64,000 nt of DNA from Lachnospiraceae oral taxon 107 str. F0167 (GTDB taxonomy: Bacteria > Bacillota > Clostridia > Lachnospirales > Lachnospiraceae). This document shows positions 45,362 through 54,372 of this stretch, piece after piece. The first letter of the stretch is position 1; the number at the start of each line of letters is the position of its first letter. Location: the NCBI GenBank assembly GCA_000209465.1, contig GL890599.1, positions 1 to 64,000 on the forward strand. Direction: 5' to 3'. The position numbers and the translations under genes were made by a program. The notes beneath the pieces were generated by a model. That model searched no databases. It was not told the DNA's origin and worked only from the letters and a program-made list of their open reading frames with translations.

Positions 45362-45880
45362 TTATTCCAACGCTATATCAATCTCTTTTATATCATCAAT
45401 TCTTGCTGAGGAATCTGTTCCTGTTATATAAACAATTGAAATATTTGTTTGAGGATTCACAGTAACTGTGGTTGTCTTTGCAATTATAGCGTATGTATTA
45501 TTTTTTTTACCTATATATGCTATGGGATCATAAACCACACCCACATATTCTTCCAGCGCCTTGTTAAATATGATATCTACATCAGGATTTTCCTTCAATG
45601 AGGCATTTTTGCTATTATACTCCCAATCGGTCTTTCCTTCAGGTATTCTCACAGTTTCTGTGATCTGTGCATCACCTTTTAAATCCTCATATACATTTAC
45701 TATATTATAATCCGGTTTGGCATCAGGTATCACCATTTCCCCTTTGCAAAGGTATGAATAATTCATACCGGCTACCACCTGTGAACCAAGTACTGCAACC
45801 ACCTCATATCTATAGCCATCCAAGCTGTCTGTTGCCTTATTAAAAGCCTCCATAGCTTCTTTGTTATTTGCCGGATCCAT
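45362..45880 (-). CDS. Cystatin-like domain of a split lipoprotein
   Basis: 172 residues from an internal ATG. In-frame sequence upstream (PAPITGGWAINEN, then this ATG) belongs to the same protein and joins the signal-peptide part across a one-base shift. The domain has GGW near its start, then YEVVAVLGSQVVAGMNYSYL. QVVAG is the classical first-hairpin motif of cystatins, and GGW recalls the N-terminal glycine that docks in a protease. The joined protein would be about 233 residues, extracytoplasmic, and might inhibit cysteine proteases. This is inference from two short motifs. No PW second-hairpin motif was found. Confidence 0.6.
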   Translation of the reverse strand: MDPANNKEAMEAFNKATDSLDGYRYEVVAVLGSQVVAGMNYSYLCKGEMVIPDAKPDYNIVNVYEDLKGDAQITETVRIPEGKTDWEYNSKNASLKENPDVDIIFNKALEEYVGVVYDPIAYIGKKNNTYAIIAKTTTVTVNPQTNISIVYITGTDSSARIDDIKEIDIALE

Positions 45881-45888
45881 ATTTTCAT

Positions 45889-46062
45889 TTATTGCCCAGC
45901 CACCTGTAATCGGCGCAGGCTCGCCCGTTTCTTCAGATTTCTCTGTTCCTTTAGTCTCCTGTGATACTGTAGTTGTCTTATCATCTTATTTGTTTTTATT
46001 CCGCATCCCATAAATAAAACAGCACAAAAAAGTCCCAACGTTATAGTAAACAATTTTCTCAT
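45889..46062 (-). pseudogene. Signal-peptide part of the split cystatin-like lipoprotein
   Basis: ATG 46062 follows AAGGAGACAG. The first 20 residues (RKLFTITLGLFCAVLFMGC) form a lipoprotein signal with a cysteine at the lipobox. After about residue 26 the frame turns into a basic, non-natural looking tail (RQLQYHRRLKEQRNLKKRAS). The -1 frame carries a normal Thr/Glu-rich linker that runs into the cystatin-like domain. One extra base near 45984-45988 would restore one gene spanning 45362-46062. Confidence 0.7.
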
Positions 46063-46156
46063 TTTCTGTCTCCTTAAATATTTTTCTGTGATTACCTCAC
46101 TCAATTATATAGACGGAAAATAAAGTCATAAGGTCACAATATAAGTTTTTAAAATT

Positions 46157-47335
46157 TTATTTCCCTGCCCCGCCTTTGCTGTTTGCAAACTCACTAAGAT
46201 CCTCATTTTTCATTGCTTTTTCAAGGAGCTGTGGTAACATCTGTGGAGCAGCCGCAAAACATGGTATGCCTTGACTTGCAATCCTTTGTGCCATATTGCT
46301 GTCATAATAGGGCTTGCCGTCATCGGATATTGCAAGCAGGCAAATCACAATTACACCGTCTTCTTTCATCTGTGTCAATCTTCTAAGAAGTCCTGCACGG
46401 TTTCCACCCTCTTCAAGGTCTGAAATCAAAAAGAAAATAGTTTTTTTAGGATTCTCAATATATTTACTGCAATACTTTATTGATTTTTCAATATCCGTTC
46501 CCCCACCAAGAGTAAAGCCGAAAAGTAAATCAATAGGATCATCACATTTTTCACTCAAATCCACAATATTGGTATCAAATGCCACTACCTTAGTCTTTAT
46601 AGCACTCATACTTGCCAGAATACAGCTCATAATGGATGAATATATTACAGACTCTCCCATTGAACCGCTTTGGTCAATATCCAATATTACAGTATATTTA
46701 TTAGCTGCGGTTGTTGCACTTCTTTCAAAGAAATAATACTTTTGCGGAATGATCTTTTTTAGCTTGATATTATAATCCTTGATACCTTTTCTTATAGTAG
46801 TTTGAAAATCCAGTGCGGATGCGGATGGAATAGGTGAATGCATACGACGGTTTAGGCTTGCCGTTACCGCTCTTTTTAAATCACTTTCAAGTAATGCATT
46901 TATCTGTTCCACTATCTTTTTAATAAATTCTCTGGCACCTTCCTTACTCTTTTTAGGTATCTGATCCTTTAATGTAAGTATCATACTCGCCATTTGCATA
47001 TCAGGTTCTATATTTTCCAAAAGTTCGGGTTCAAATATAAGCTGCTTTAGACCGCATCTTTCCATAGCATCCGCCTGAATAATCTTTACAAGATCCTTAT
47101 CAAAAAGTGTTCTCACATCCCCAAGCCATCTGCTGATTTGCGGGCTTGAAGCCCCCTTTCCTCCACCGCTGCCAAAGCAAAATTTCATATTTCTGTTATA
47201 GATTGCATCCAGAGCCATATCCATCATAAGATCTTCATCACTCAGGCGTACACCCTCACCCATATCTTCCATTCTGCCGTCAGCCTCGGCTCCAAGTATC
47301 AGCCTCCAACGCCTCAGTCTGTCTTTTGTATCCAT
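46157..47335 (-). CDS. VWA-domain protein of a MoxR-VWA operon (YehP-like)
   Basis: This 392-residue protein has a C-terminal von Willebrand factor A domain (about 215-360) with an intact MIDAS set: LDIDQSGSMGES (DxSxS), LGGGTDIEKS, and SDLEEGGN. The N-terminal half (about 1-200) is helical. VWA proteins partner with MoxR AAA ATPases as chaperone- or conflict-type modules. It is the last gene of the operon with the DUF5682 gene 9 bases upstream. It is similar in design to E. coli YehP, which has no known function. Confidence 0.92.
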   Translation of the reverse strand: MDTKDRLRRWRLILGAEADGRMEDMGEGVRLSDEDLMMDMALDAIYNRNMKFCFGSGGGKGASSPQISRWLGDVRTLFDKDLVKIIQADAMERCGLKQLIFEPELLENIEPDMQMASMILTLKDQIPKKSKEGAREFIKKIVEQINALLESDLKRAVTASLNRRMHSPIPSASALDFQTTIRKGIKDYNIKLKKIIPQKYYFFERSATTAANKYTVILDIDQSGSMGESVIYSSIMSCILASMSAIKTKVVAFDTNIVDLSEKCDDPIDLLFGFTLGGGTDIEKSIKYCSKYIENPKKTIFFLISDLEEGGNRAGLLRRLTQMKEDGVIVICLLAISDDGKPYYDSNMAQRIASQGIPCFAAAPQMLPQLLEKAMKNEDLSEFANSKGGAGK

Positions 47336-47344
47336 TTATATCTC

Positions 47345-49579
47345 CTAAAAGTCTCCAAAATCAAAGTCTTCAAGTATTTCGGTATCCACTTCCTTTACTT
47401 CCTCATTGATTATTTCGCTTACTACCTGTGCATTAAGTCCCCAGATCTCTCCAAGATTTTCAGCAATCATATCCTTTTCCTTTGCACTGTATTCTACAAA
47501 GGCTCTCCTTAAAAATACAACAGAACGCCTGAACTCCTCTTCATCCAAAGTGTCCAGATATTCACTCAGGCTTTCCCATAATGTAAGCCTGCCGATAAGT
47601 GCATAATGATTTCTGATTGACAATCCTGCAAACCAGTTGGCGCCAAGTTCTGCCGGCATTCCCATAGACAGTCTCCTTGAAACCTCTCTTCTAAGAGTAA
47701 GTTCATCTATTTTGCCTGCATCAAGCAGTATGGCGGTTGACATCCCTGAGATTTTTGTATTTAAATCATCTCTTTTTGCTACCTCCATAAGCTTGTCAAA
47801 CCAAAAACTCTCATCCAGAAAGTCTTGTACCAAAAACACATTATGTATACTTTGAATATCCTCGGATAAAGTAATCGCCGCCATATCATCGCAGGCGGAT
47901 TCATCCGTAAGCATAAGTGAAGCTCTGATACAAAGCCTTTTAACAATAGGCTCAAGAGGTTTTCTGTCAAGTTTTCGTATATCACCAAAGGAAATCATGA
48001 TTGAAAGCTTGCTGACTGTCAAAGCAATATCATGCATTGATATTGCACCGTTTGTCATCTCATCCAGGCTTCTTTTTGCACCCTCCACTACTCTTGGCAT
48101 TCCGCAATTAAATGCATCTTCAATAATATCCGCTATTTCAGATATCTTTGTTGCCTGTGACAATCTCTCCCCAAGTACAAAAGCTACAGCCTCCGATATC
48201 GTATCGCCCTTTAATAGGGTTTCCACTATCTGAATCTCCGCCTCAGGAGTCCATTGTAAAACCCAGTTCTCTGCCCATGTGGCATTGTCCTGCCTGTTTC
48301 TTTCGATTTTTGCAAAATCAATTCCAAGTATAAGCAAACGATAAAGGAAAAAAGATCTGTTCAAATCAAGAAATGCACTTTCTCTTGATTTTACTCTCAA
48401 ATTTTCCCTAAGATCCAGTTGCAAGGGCTTTGCTACAAGTTCTTTATATTTTTCAAGCTTCAGTTCATTAAGCTGTGAAATAAAATCACTCTGTATAGAT
48501 GTCTGCATAGCATCCTGCGGCACATGGCCTATCTTTTTACCAATATCGCTTTCGGCAAATCCCATAGCAAGCTCACCGAAACTTCCGCCGCCCATACAGG
48601 TGATACTTGCATCCTTTAAATCACAAAGTGTAGGTATGGAGCCTCCACGAAGAGCCGCCAGTGATCTTGCAAGTCTTGTAGCCTCTATTACCTGTGCGGA
48701 TGAAACTATACCGCCATGCTCTCTCATATATTTTGCCAAAGTGCTTAGATACTTTCTCTCATGAAAGGTGATATCCTCATTTAAAAGTCCCTGCCAGATA
48801 AGTTCATAATATGCAGGTGCCGCATTTCCTGCGCCATAACCTGTTCTTTTACTTAGTCTGTAGTATGAATAAGGCATCAATGTAATATTTGAGTCTTTCT
48901 TTTCTAATGCCATATACTCTTCATCAGTCATTGCACCGTCAAGACTTTCTATAGCTGATGTATGAAAAGCACCTGTTACAGCCACTATTTTCTCCGGATC
49001 AATACCTTTTTTAATAAACTCTTTTGCCTTTCTTTTCATAAAGCTTTCACGAATTATATCTCTGACAAAAGTTTTATTAAGAACTTCGGAGTCTTTCCTG
49101 AGGCTTTCTCCAAATAATGCACTGCCAGCCTTATATGCGGTCATACTCTCACTCTGCTCTAAGTTTCTTTCCCAGAATCCTTCCATATCTGTTTCCAAAG
49201 TTTTAGAAGGGGATTTTGTAGAAATGTTTTCAGAATCCGTATCCTGATTATTAGCTTCTATGCTTTCAAGTCCCAAAATTATATTTGACTCCAAATCAAA
49301 GAAATGACATTCCTTGTCGTTTTCCCTTGCCCAAAGGATTGCCTGATACTCAGGTGAATAATTTGCAAACGGATAAAGAATGGTATCTATAGGTGCTTCC
49401 TTTGTATATGCCATAATGGCAAATGGCGGTATCAGATTTTTGGATACGATATCATCTATCAAAAAATCAAAATCCGCAGGCCCCTCTATAAGCACTAAAT
49501 CAGGCTTGTTTTCATCTAAAAACCGTCTTAAAAAATAAGCTCCCGCAGGTGAAAAATGTCTAATTCCAAAAGTTTTCAT
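47345..49579 (-). CDS. DUF5682-family protein (YehM-like)
   Basis: This 744-residue protein opens with TFGIRHFSPAGAYFLRRF and LVLIEGPADFDFLIDD. Later come VTGAFHTSAIESLDGA and a long helical C-terminal part. The first 230 residues resemble the TraB/ChaN/erythromycin-esterase fold with conserved H and E residues; the rest has no assigned activity. It lies between MoxR and VWA genes with 9-base spacings, the same neighbours as E. coli yehL-yehM-yehP. The start follows TAGGAGGTAGCC. Function unknown. Confidence 0.9.
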   Translation of the reverse strand: MKTFGIRHFSPAGAYFLRRFLDENKPDLVLIEGPADFDFLIDDIVSKNLIPPFAIMAYTKEAPIDTILYPFANYSPEYQAILWARENDKECHFFDLESNIILGLESIEANNQDTDSENISTKSPSKTLETDMEGFWERNLEQSESMTAYKAGSALFGESLRKDSEVLNKTFVRDIIRESFMKRKAKEFIKKGIDPEKIVAVTGAFHTSAIESLDGAMTDEEYMALEKKDSNITLMPYSYYRLSKRTGYGAGNAAPAYYELIWQGLLNEDITFHERKYLSTLAKYMREHGGIVSSAQVIEATRLARSLAALRGGSIPTLCDLKDASITCMGGGSFGELAMGFAESDIGKKIGHVPQDAMQTSIQSDFISQLNELKLEKYKELVAKPLQLDLRENLRVKSRESAFLDLNRSFFLYRLLILGIDFAKIERNRQDNATWAENWVLQWTPEAEIQIVETLLKGDTISEAVAFVLGERLSQATKISEIADIIEDAFNCGMPRVVEGAKRSLDEMTNGAISMHDIALTVSKLSIMISFGDIRKLDRKPLEPIVKRLCIRASLMLTDESACDDMAAITLSEDIQSIHNVFLVQDFLDESFWFDKLMEVAKRDDLNTKISGMSTAILLDAGKIDELTLRREVSRRLSMGMPAELGANWFAGLSIRNHYALIGRLTLWESLSEYLDTLDEEEFRRSVVFLRRAFVEYSAKEKDMIAENLGEIWGLNAQVVSEIINEEVKEVDTEILEDFDFGDF

Positions 49580-49588
49580 GGCTACCTC

Positions 49589-50674
49589 CTAGCCATTGAG
49601 TGCCCTACACTCATTGTAAAGCCCAATCCACTCTTTACCACGCTTTTTCATTATATTTTCAAGATACTCTTCCCAGACTTTTGAATCTTTCGAATCCTCC
49701 TTTACTATTGCCCCTTGAAGTCCTGCCGCAAGATCCGCATCACTTATCTTACCATCTCCAAAACTTCCTGCAAGTGACATACTGTTTGTAAGTAATGAAA
49801 TAGCCTCGGCTGTGGATAAAACATTTGCAGTGGATTTTATTTTCTGCTTACCGTCCAAAGTCTCGCCCTGCCTAAGTTCTCTAAATATTGTACAGACTTT
49901 CTTTATTACCTCTGCCTCGGGTACCTTTGAAAGCAATGCCATGCCCTCTGAAAGTTTTTCAATTCTGCTCTTTACAATATCCATCTCTTCTTCAAGAGTA
50001 TTCGGACTTGGCAGCACCACAATATTAAATCTTCTCTTTAGAGCGGCACTCATTTCATTTACCCCACGGTCTCTGGTATTTGCAGTAGCGATCACTGAAA
50101 AACCTTTTTTAGCCGCACTGTCTTTGGATAGTTCGGGAATTGAAATTCTTTTTTCTGAAAGAATGGAAATAAGAGCATCCTGTACTTCGGAGGCACAACG
50201 GGAAATTTCCTCAAATCTTGCTATCTTTCCTTCTTCCATAGCCTCAAAAATAGGACTTTTTATAATTGCCTTATCACTTGGTCCCTCCGCTATAAGAATT
50301 GCATAATTCCATGAATATCTTATCTGCTCCTCTGTTGTACCGGCGGTTCCCTGTATAACACAGGTGGAATTGCCGTTTATCGCCGCACATAGATGTTCTG
50401 AAAGCCATGACTTTGCAGTACCCGGCTCACCTATCAAAAGAAGTGCTCTGTCGGTTACCAATGTGGCTATGGCAATCTCAACGATTCTTTTATTTCCGAT
50501 ATACTTTGGCATTATCTTTACACCATTGCACTCACCGCCCATAATATATGTAAGAACCGACTTTGGAGACATCTTCCAGCCTGCCGGAACAGGATTTTTT
50601 TCAGCCGCTATAAGTGCATCTATTTCCTTTTGAAACATGACCTCCGCAGGAAGTCTTTGTAATTCTTCGCTCAT
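49589..50674 (-). CDS. MoxR-type AAA+ ATPase (YehL-like)
   Basis: About 361 residues. Walker A GEPGTAKSWLSEHL (about 77-90), an intervening QGTAGTTEEQIRYSWN, Walker B RFEEISR in place of the usual DExx, and the sensor region SVIATANTRDRGVNEMSAAL then KRRFNIVVLP are all typical of the MoxR clade. I chose ATG 50674 (AAAAGGTGG upstream) over GTG at 50683. MoxR proteins remodel or activate a VWA partner, here the last gene of the operon. Confidence 0.94.
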   Translation of the reverse strand: MSEELQRLPAEVMFQKEIDALIAAEKNPVPAGWKMSPKSVLTYIMGGECNGVKIMPKYIGNKRIVEIAIATLVTDRALLLIGEPGTAKSWLSEHLCAAINGNSTCVIQGTAGTTEEQIRYSWNYAILIAEGPSDKAIIKSPIFEAMEEGKIARFEEISRCASEVQDALISILSEKRISIPELSKDSAAKKGFSVIATANTRDRGVNEMSAALKRRFNIVVLPSPNTLEEEMDIVKSRIEKLSEGMALLSKVPEAEVIKKVCTIFRELRQGETLDGKQKIKSTANVLSTAEAISLLTNSMSLAGSFGDGKISDADLAAGLQGAIVKEDSKDSKVWEEYLENIMKKRGKEWIGLYNECRALNG

Positions 50675-50686
50675 ATCTACCACCTT

Positions 50687-51523
50687 TTATTTTTTCTTTT
50701 TAGCCAAATCTTCAAAAAAATCATCAATTCTTGTATCGCTGAATGTCTTTAAAACATTCATTGCCTCTGCCTTGCTTGCCTTATCTGCAGTCTTTGCAAT
50801 CTCAAGCAAAATATCTATATTTTCTTTACAATACTTTAAAGACTCTATAGCCTTCCTTTTAATATCCTTTTTGCTGTCCGGATTATTTACAATTGATAAG
50901 TAAAAATCATTTTCCTTGCCCCTTGCAAGCTTTGAAATAACTTCAAGTCTTAAATACATATCATTTTTGCCCATAGGATCAAAACCTCTTTTTAGTGGTT
51001 CAATCATCATCTTACCGTCTTCCACCATCCATCTGCTGATTAGATATGCAAGTTCGCTATAGCTGTCACCAAGTCCTTCGATATACTTTGGAAACACTCT
51101 GTAATCTAAAAATATCTCCGGAGTATCCTTTCTGGCATTCACCAAAATATCATATCTACCGCTTCCCGTAGTGGTAAGTGCCGTAATAACAGGCTCAAGC
51201 ATTTTATAAGAATAGTTTTTTAACAGCTTGTCGCTTCCCCCTTCAATATCTAAAAGCTCTCTATTTTCATATATACCTGCCTGAGTTTCAAGCACTGCAT
51301 CTATTAATGCAAGTAAATCCAGAGCCTTCTCTCCGGGATTATCACATATAGGCAAATCTAAAGCCTGCTTTTCTATCTGTGCAAATACCGGGGCAAGCTT
51401 TGATAAAGCTGCCATATCCTCTGTCGCCTTTTTTAATCTGAAATCTTCTTTTATAAGAGAACTGCCTGTGATTATACTGTTTTTTAATTGCTCTCTTAAT
51501 TTATATAAAATATCTAAATTCAT
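50687..51523 (-). CDS. Helical (HEAT-like) protein of the MoxR-VWA operon
   Basis: This 278-residue, mostly alpha-helical protein has possible HEAT-like helical pairs in its C-terminal half (FDPMGKNDMYLRLEVISKLA, then DSKKDIKRKAIESLKYCK, then KASKAEAMNVLKTF). No enzyme motif. It lies 12 bases upstream of the MoxR gene and downstream of the SWIM gene, so it is part of the operon. I do not recall an E. coli yeh counterpart, so this may be a Firmicutes-specific component. Role probably structural or adaptor (inference). Confidence 0.85.
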   Translation of the reverse strand: MNLDILYKLREQLKNSIITGSSLIKEDFRLKKATEDMAALSKLAPVFAQIEKQALDLPICDNPGEKALDLLALIDAVLETQAGIYENRELLDIEGGSDKLLKNYSYKMLEPVITALTTTGSGRYDILVNARKDTPEIFLDYRVFPKYIEGLGDSYSELAYLISRWMVEDGKMMIEPLKRGFDPMGKNDMYLRLEVISKLARGKENDFYLSIVNNPDSKKDIKRKAIESLKYCKENIDILLEIAKTADKASKAEAMNVLKTFSDTRIDDFFEDLAKKKK

Positions 51524-51534
51524 TATATCCTCCC

Positions 51535-53064
51535 CTAATATGCCAGTCTAAGTATTTCATCATCTGTAATTATGCTTCTTGGCTCTATACAGATTTGACG
51601 AAGTCTTCCATCATAATATGCCAGACCGAATAATACCTGATTACTAAGGTAATTTTTACCGGGAAGTGATAATAAAGAATCAATTACCGTACTGTCATGA
51701 CTGTCCGGTTTTAATAAAATCTGCTTGCCCTCAGTATCTTCCAACACTGTTTCCCCTTCATACTGTCCTATCTTTTTAAACTCAAACAATACAGCATAGG
51801 CATTATCAGACAAAGTCGCCTTTAATATATTTTTAGCGGGCTTTATAAATTCAGATATACTCTTCTTAGCAAAACCCTTTATCTTTTTAATATCTGAAAT
51901 ATCCAAATCTTCATCTTTAGAACTTTCAAAACGAATCCTTGTATTCTCTCCGTCATTTGCAGGATAAAAATAAAGCTTATCAATGCATTTTTTACCAAAA
52001 AAGCTGTCATCTCTTTGAATATATTTTTTTGCCTTTACAGGGCAGTAATTGGCGGTATAGTTTATTTCACCGCTGTCAATATCAATCCAATACCCCTTAT
52101 CCGTATACTCTTCCTTTACACTGTCAAACTCCGATAAGAAGCTTAATTCTACAAGCACTGCATTATCCTTTTTAAGCCCGATCTCACCAAGTTCTTCAAG
52201 CTTCCATACTCCTCCAAGTGCCTCATAAAGTATATTGTCATCAGGATTTGTATCATCACTTTCAAGCTTTTTCAAAAGATAATCCCTTGCTCTTTTTTCA
52301 ATATATCTAAGCTTTGCAAGTTCTTTTACAGCCAAGTCAAATAAATGTTCCTCAATATGATCATTTGGATAATCTTTTCTTATCTCGTCTACATAACTCT
52401 TAGGATAATTATTTTTTATATCTTCTATAAATTGCGAGTTTTTTATTGTTCTCAGATATTTCAAAAACCTTTTAAAATAAATCTGTACTCCCGGTAGATA
52501 AAAATCTCCAAGTTGCTTTGCAAGCTCATCATATTTTTTATCAAATGCCGCATCCACACAGGAAGCTACACCCGCATTTGTTATCTGATTCATCAAATCC
52601 TTTAATAAATCCAGACCTTCGATTTGCTTTTTTATCTTCTTTGTTTTTGCAGCCTTTGAAACTGTGCTTGTCTTTTTGGGTTTATCGGAATTTTTTTCTT
52701 TCTCTGCCTTTTTCTTCTCCTTAGCCTCTATCTTATTTCTTTTATCTATAATATCCTGTGGAATATCAGCTGTTTCAAAGTCCTTTCCCTCCTTCATTTC
52801 AAACATCAATCCGATTGCATGTTTACATGGAAATTGTCTGCTGGGACAGGTACATCTAAATACAGGCTCTCCCTCTTTTTCAAAGTCTATGGAAACGATA
52901 TAATTGCTCTTTCCGCTTCCCTTGCACTCTCCAAAGTAAAGGCTGTCATCTTCGGATTTCATCCTTTTTACAAAACTGTTTCCGGATGACAGCTTTCTGC
53001 CATTTGTAACTGCATTCGCATTCGGTGCTATAGAAACTATAGCCTGCTCATCAAAAGTTCTCAT
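51535..53064 (-). CDS. SWIM zinc-finger protein (YehQ-like)
   Basis: This 509-residue protein has a SWIM motif near residues 72-90, CTCPSRQFPCKH, giving the CxCx(n)CxH zinc ligands. A lysine-rich linker (KAEKEKNSDKPKK) and a long C-terminal domain with no known activity follow. SWIM domains bind DNA or protein. It is first in the five-gene operon (SWIM, helical, MoxR, DUF5682, VWA). In E. coli the SWIM protein YehQ lies near yehLMP. The start has an AAAGGATCAAAT site. Confidence 0.92.
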   Translation of the reverse strand: MRTFDEQAIVSIAPNANAVTNGRKLSSGNSFVKRMKSEDDSLYFGECKGSGKSNYIVSIDFEKEGEPVFRCTCPSRQFPCKHAIGLMFEMKEGKDFETADIPQDIIDKRNKIEAKEKKKAEKEKNSDKPKKTSTVSKAAKTKKIKKQIEGLDLLKDLMNQITNAGVASCVDAAFDKKYDELAKQLGDFYLPGVQIYFKRFLKYLRTIKNSQFIEDIKNNYPKSYVDEIRKDYPNDHIEEHLFDLAVKELAKLRYIEKRARDYLLKKLESDDTNPDDNILYEALGGVWKLEELGEIGLKKDNAVLVELSFLSEFDSVKEEYTDKGYWIDIDSGEINYTANYCPVKAKKYIQRDDSFFGKKCIDKLYFYPANDGENTRIRFESSKDEDLDISDIKKIKGFAKKSISEFIKPAKNILKATLSDNAYAVLFEFKKIGQYEGETVLEDTEGKQILLKPDSHDSTVIDSLLSLPGKNYLSNQVLFGLAYYDGRLRQICIEPRSIITDDEILRLAY

Positions 53065-53122
53065 ATTTGATCCTTTCCGATATATTTTTGTAGTATTATA
53101 CCATAAAATAATATCGTTATTT

Positions 53123-54367
53123 TTAAATATTATATTTTTGCATTGACTCCATCACTTCTCTCATTCTCTCTATATACTCATATATATTCATCCTATTTGA
53201 AATATCTTTTATTTTATCAAAATCAATCTTATAATAAGCCTTCATCTCCTGCCATTTAGCCTCCGCTTTTTCTTTTACAATATCGCTTTCCTTAGAAAAC
53301 ACATCAAAAAAGCTCAGTTGTCTGCCATCTTCTTCCCTCAGATGGTAAATACCGGTTCCTACAAGTCTTATCTCGGCTTTTGGTACATTTTTTAAAAGCT
53401 TACTTGCATTTTCATAAATGGTATAGGCATCATTTGTATTTGCACTTATAAGTGTTGACCTTGTAATAGTCTTCATATTGGAATATGTTATCTTCAGAGA
53501 TACCCCCTCTCCATAAAGCCCCAGCCTTTTTGCCCTCTGCTCTATGAAAAAAGCCAGTATAAAAAGTACATCATCTAAAAGTCTGAAACTTGATACATCC
53601 TTTTGAAATGTAAACTCCTTACTGATTGACTTTGTCTCCTCTTCCTTATAAGGTACCACTTTCCTGTCATCAAATCCGAATGCCAAATCTACAAGATATT
53701 CCCCCTGTTTTCCCATGAATCTTTTTACTTCATTCTTTTTATCCTGTAAATCTCTTACAGTATCAACACCATATAAATGAAGTTTTTTTGCAGTCTTTTC
53801 TCCCACTGTATAAAGAGCACGCACATTTCTGTCAAGTACCAGCTTTATAAATTCATCTCTATTTGGTATTTCAAAATATCCGTCAGGCTTTTTCTCCTCA
53901 CTTGCCATCTTTGCCGCAGTCTTTGAATACGCCAAACCTACAGAGCAGGTAAGAGAAAGTTCTTCCCTTACCCTCTTTTTGATTTCAAGACCAATCCTGC
54001 CTGCATCTTCCCATGAATTTACCTTTTTTGTAAGGTCAAGATACCCCTCATCCAAAGCTATATATTCTGTAATATCGGTATAACTTTCCAGTATCTTATG
54101 CAATTGATTTGATACTTTTCTGTATTTATCAAAATTCGGATGCATAAATATTCCCTTTGTGCAAAGATTAAAAGCCTCTTTTATATTCATTCCTGAATGA
54201 ATGCCGTATTTTCTGGCTTCATAATTGCAGGTAGACACAACACCTCTTTCATTTGGCATAGAACCGATAATAAGCGGCTTTCCTACCAGAGTTTTATCAT
54301 CCCTCATCTCCACTGAAGCATAAAAGGCATCCATATCTACATGAATAATTATTTGATTTTCAAACAT
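53123..54367 (-). CDS. dinB: DNA polymerase IV (Y-family translesion polymerase)
   Basis: This 414-residue enzyme copies past damaged bases. Motifs seen are HVDMDAFYASVEMRDD (metal aspartate and steric gate region), STCNYEARKYGIHSGM, ALDEGYLDLT (catalytic DE), and CSVGLAYSKTAAKMASEEKKP. A little-finger domain follows, and a QLSFF sequence near the C-terminus fits a sliding-clamp-binding motif. It is preceded by an AGAGTATATG site that is weak. It follows the RsiV-like lipoprotein gene by 5 bases, so they may share a transcript. Confidence 0.95.
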   Translation of the reverse strand: MFENQIIIHVDMDAFYASVEMRDDKTLVGKPLIIGSMPNERGVVSTCNYEARKYGIHSGMNIKEAFNLCTKGIFMHPNFDKYRKVSNQLHKILESYTDITEYIALDEGYLDLTKKVNSWEDAGRIGLEIKKRVREELSLTCSVGLAYSKTAAKMASEEKKPDGYFEIPNRDEFIKLVLDRNVRALYTVGEKTAKKLHLYGVDTVRDLQDKKNEVKRFMGKQGEYLVDLAFGFDDRKVVPYKEEETKSISKEFTFQKDVSSFRLLDDVLFILAFFIEQRAKRLGLYGEGVSLKITYSNMKTITRSTLISANTNDAYTIYENASKLLKNVPKAEIRLVGTGIYHLREEDGRQLSFFDVFSKESDIVKEKAEAKWQEMKAYYKIDFDKIKDISNRMNIYEYIERMREVMESMQKYNI

Positions 54368-54372
54368 ATACT

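Noticed and set aside
45984-45990. Programmed frameshift in the cystatin-like lipoprotein
   Set aside because: No slippery heptamer or long homopolymer at the junction; mutation or sequence error is more likely.
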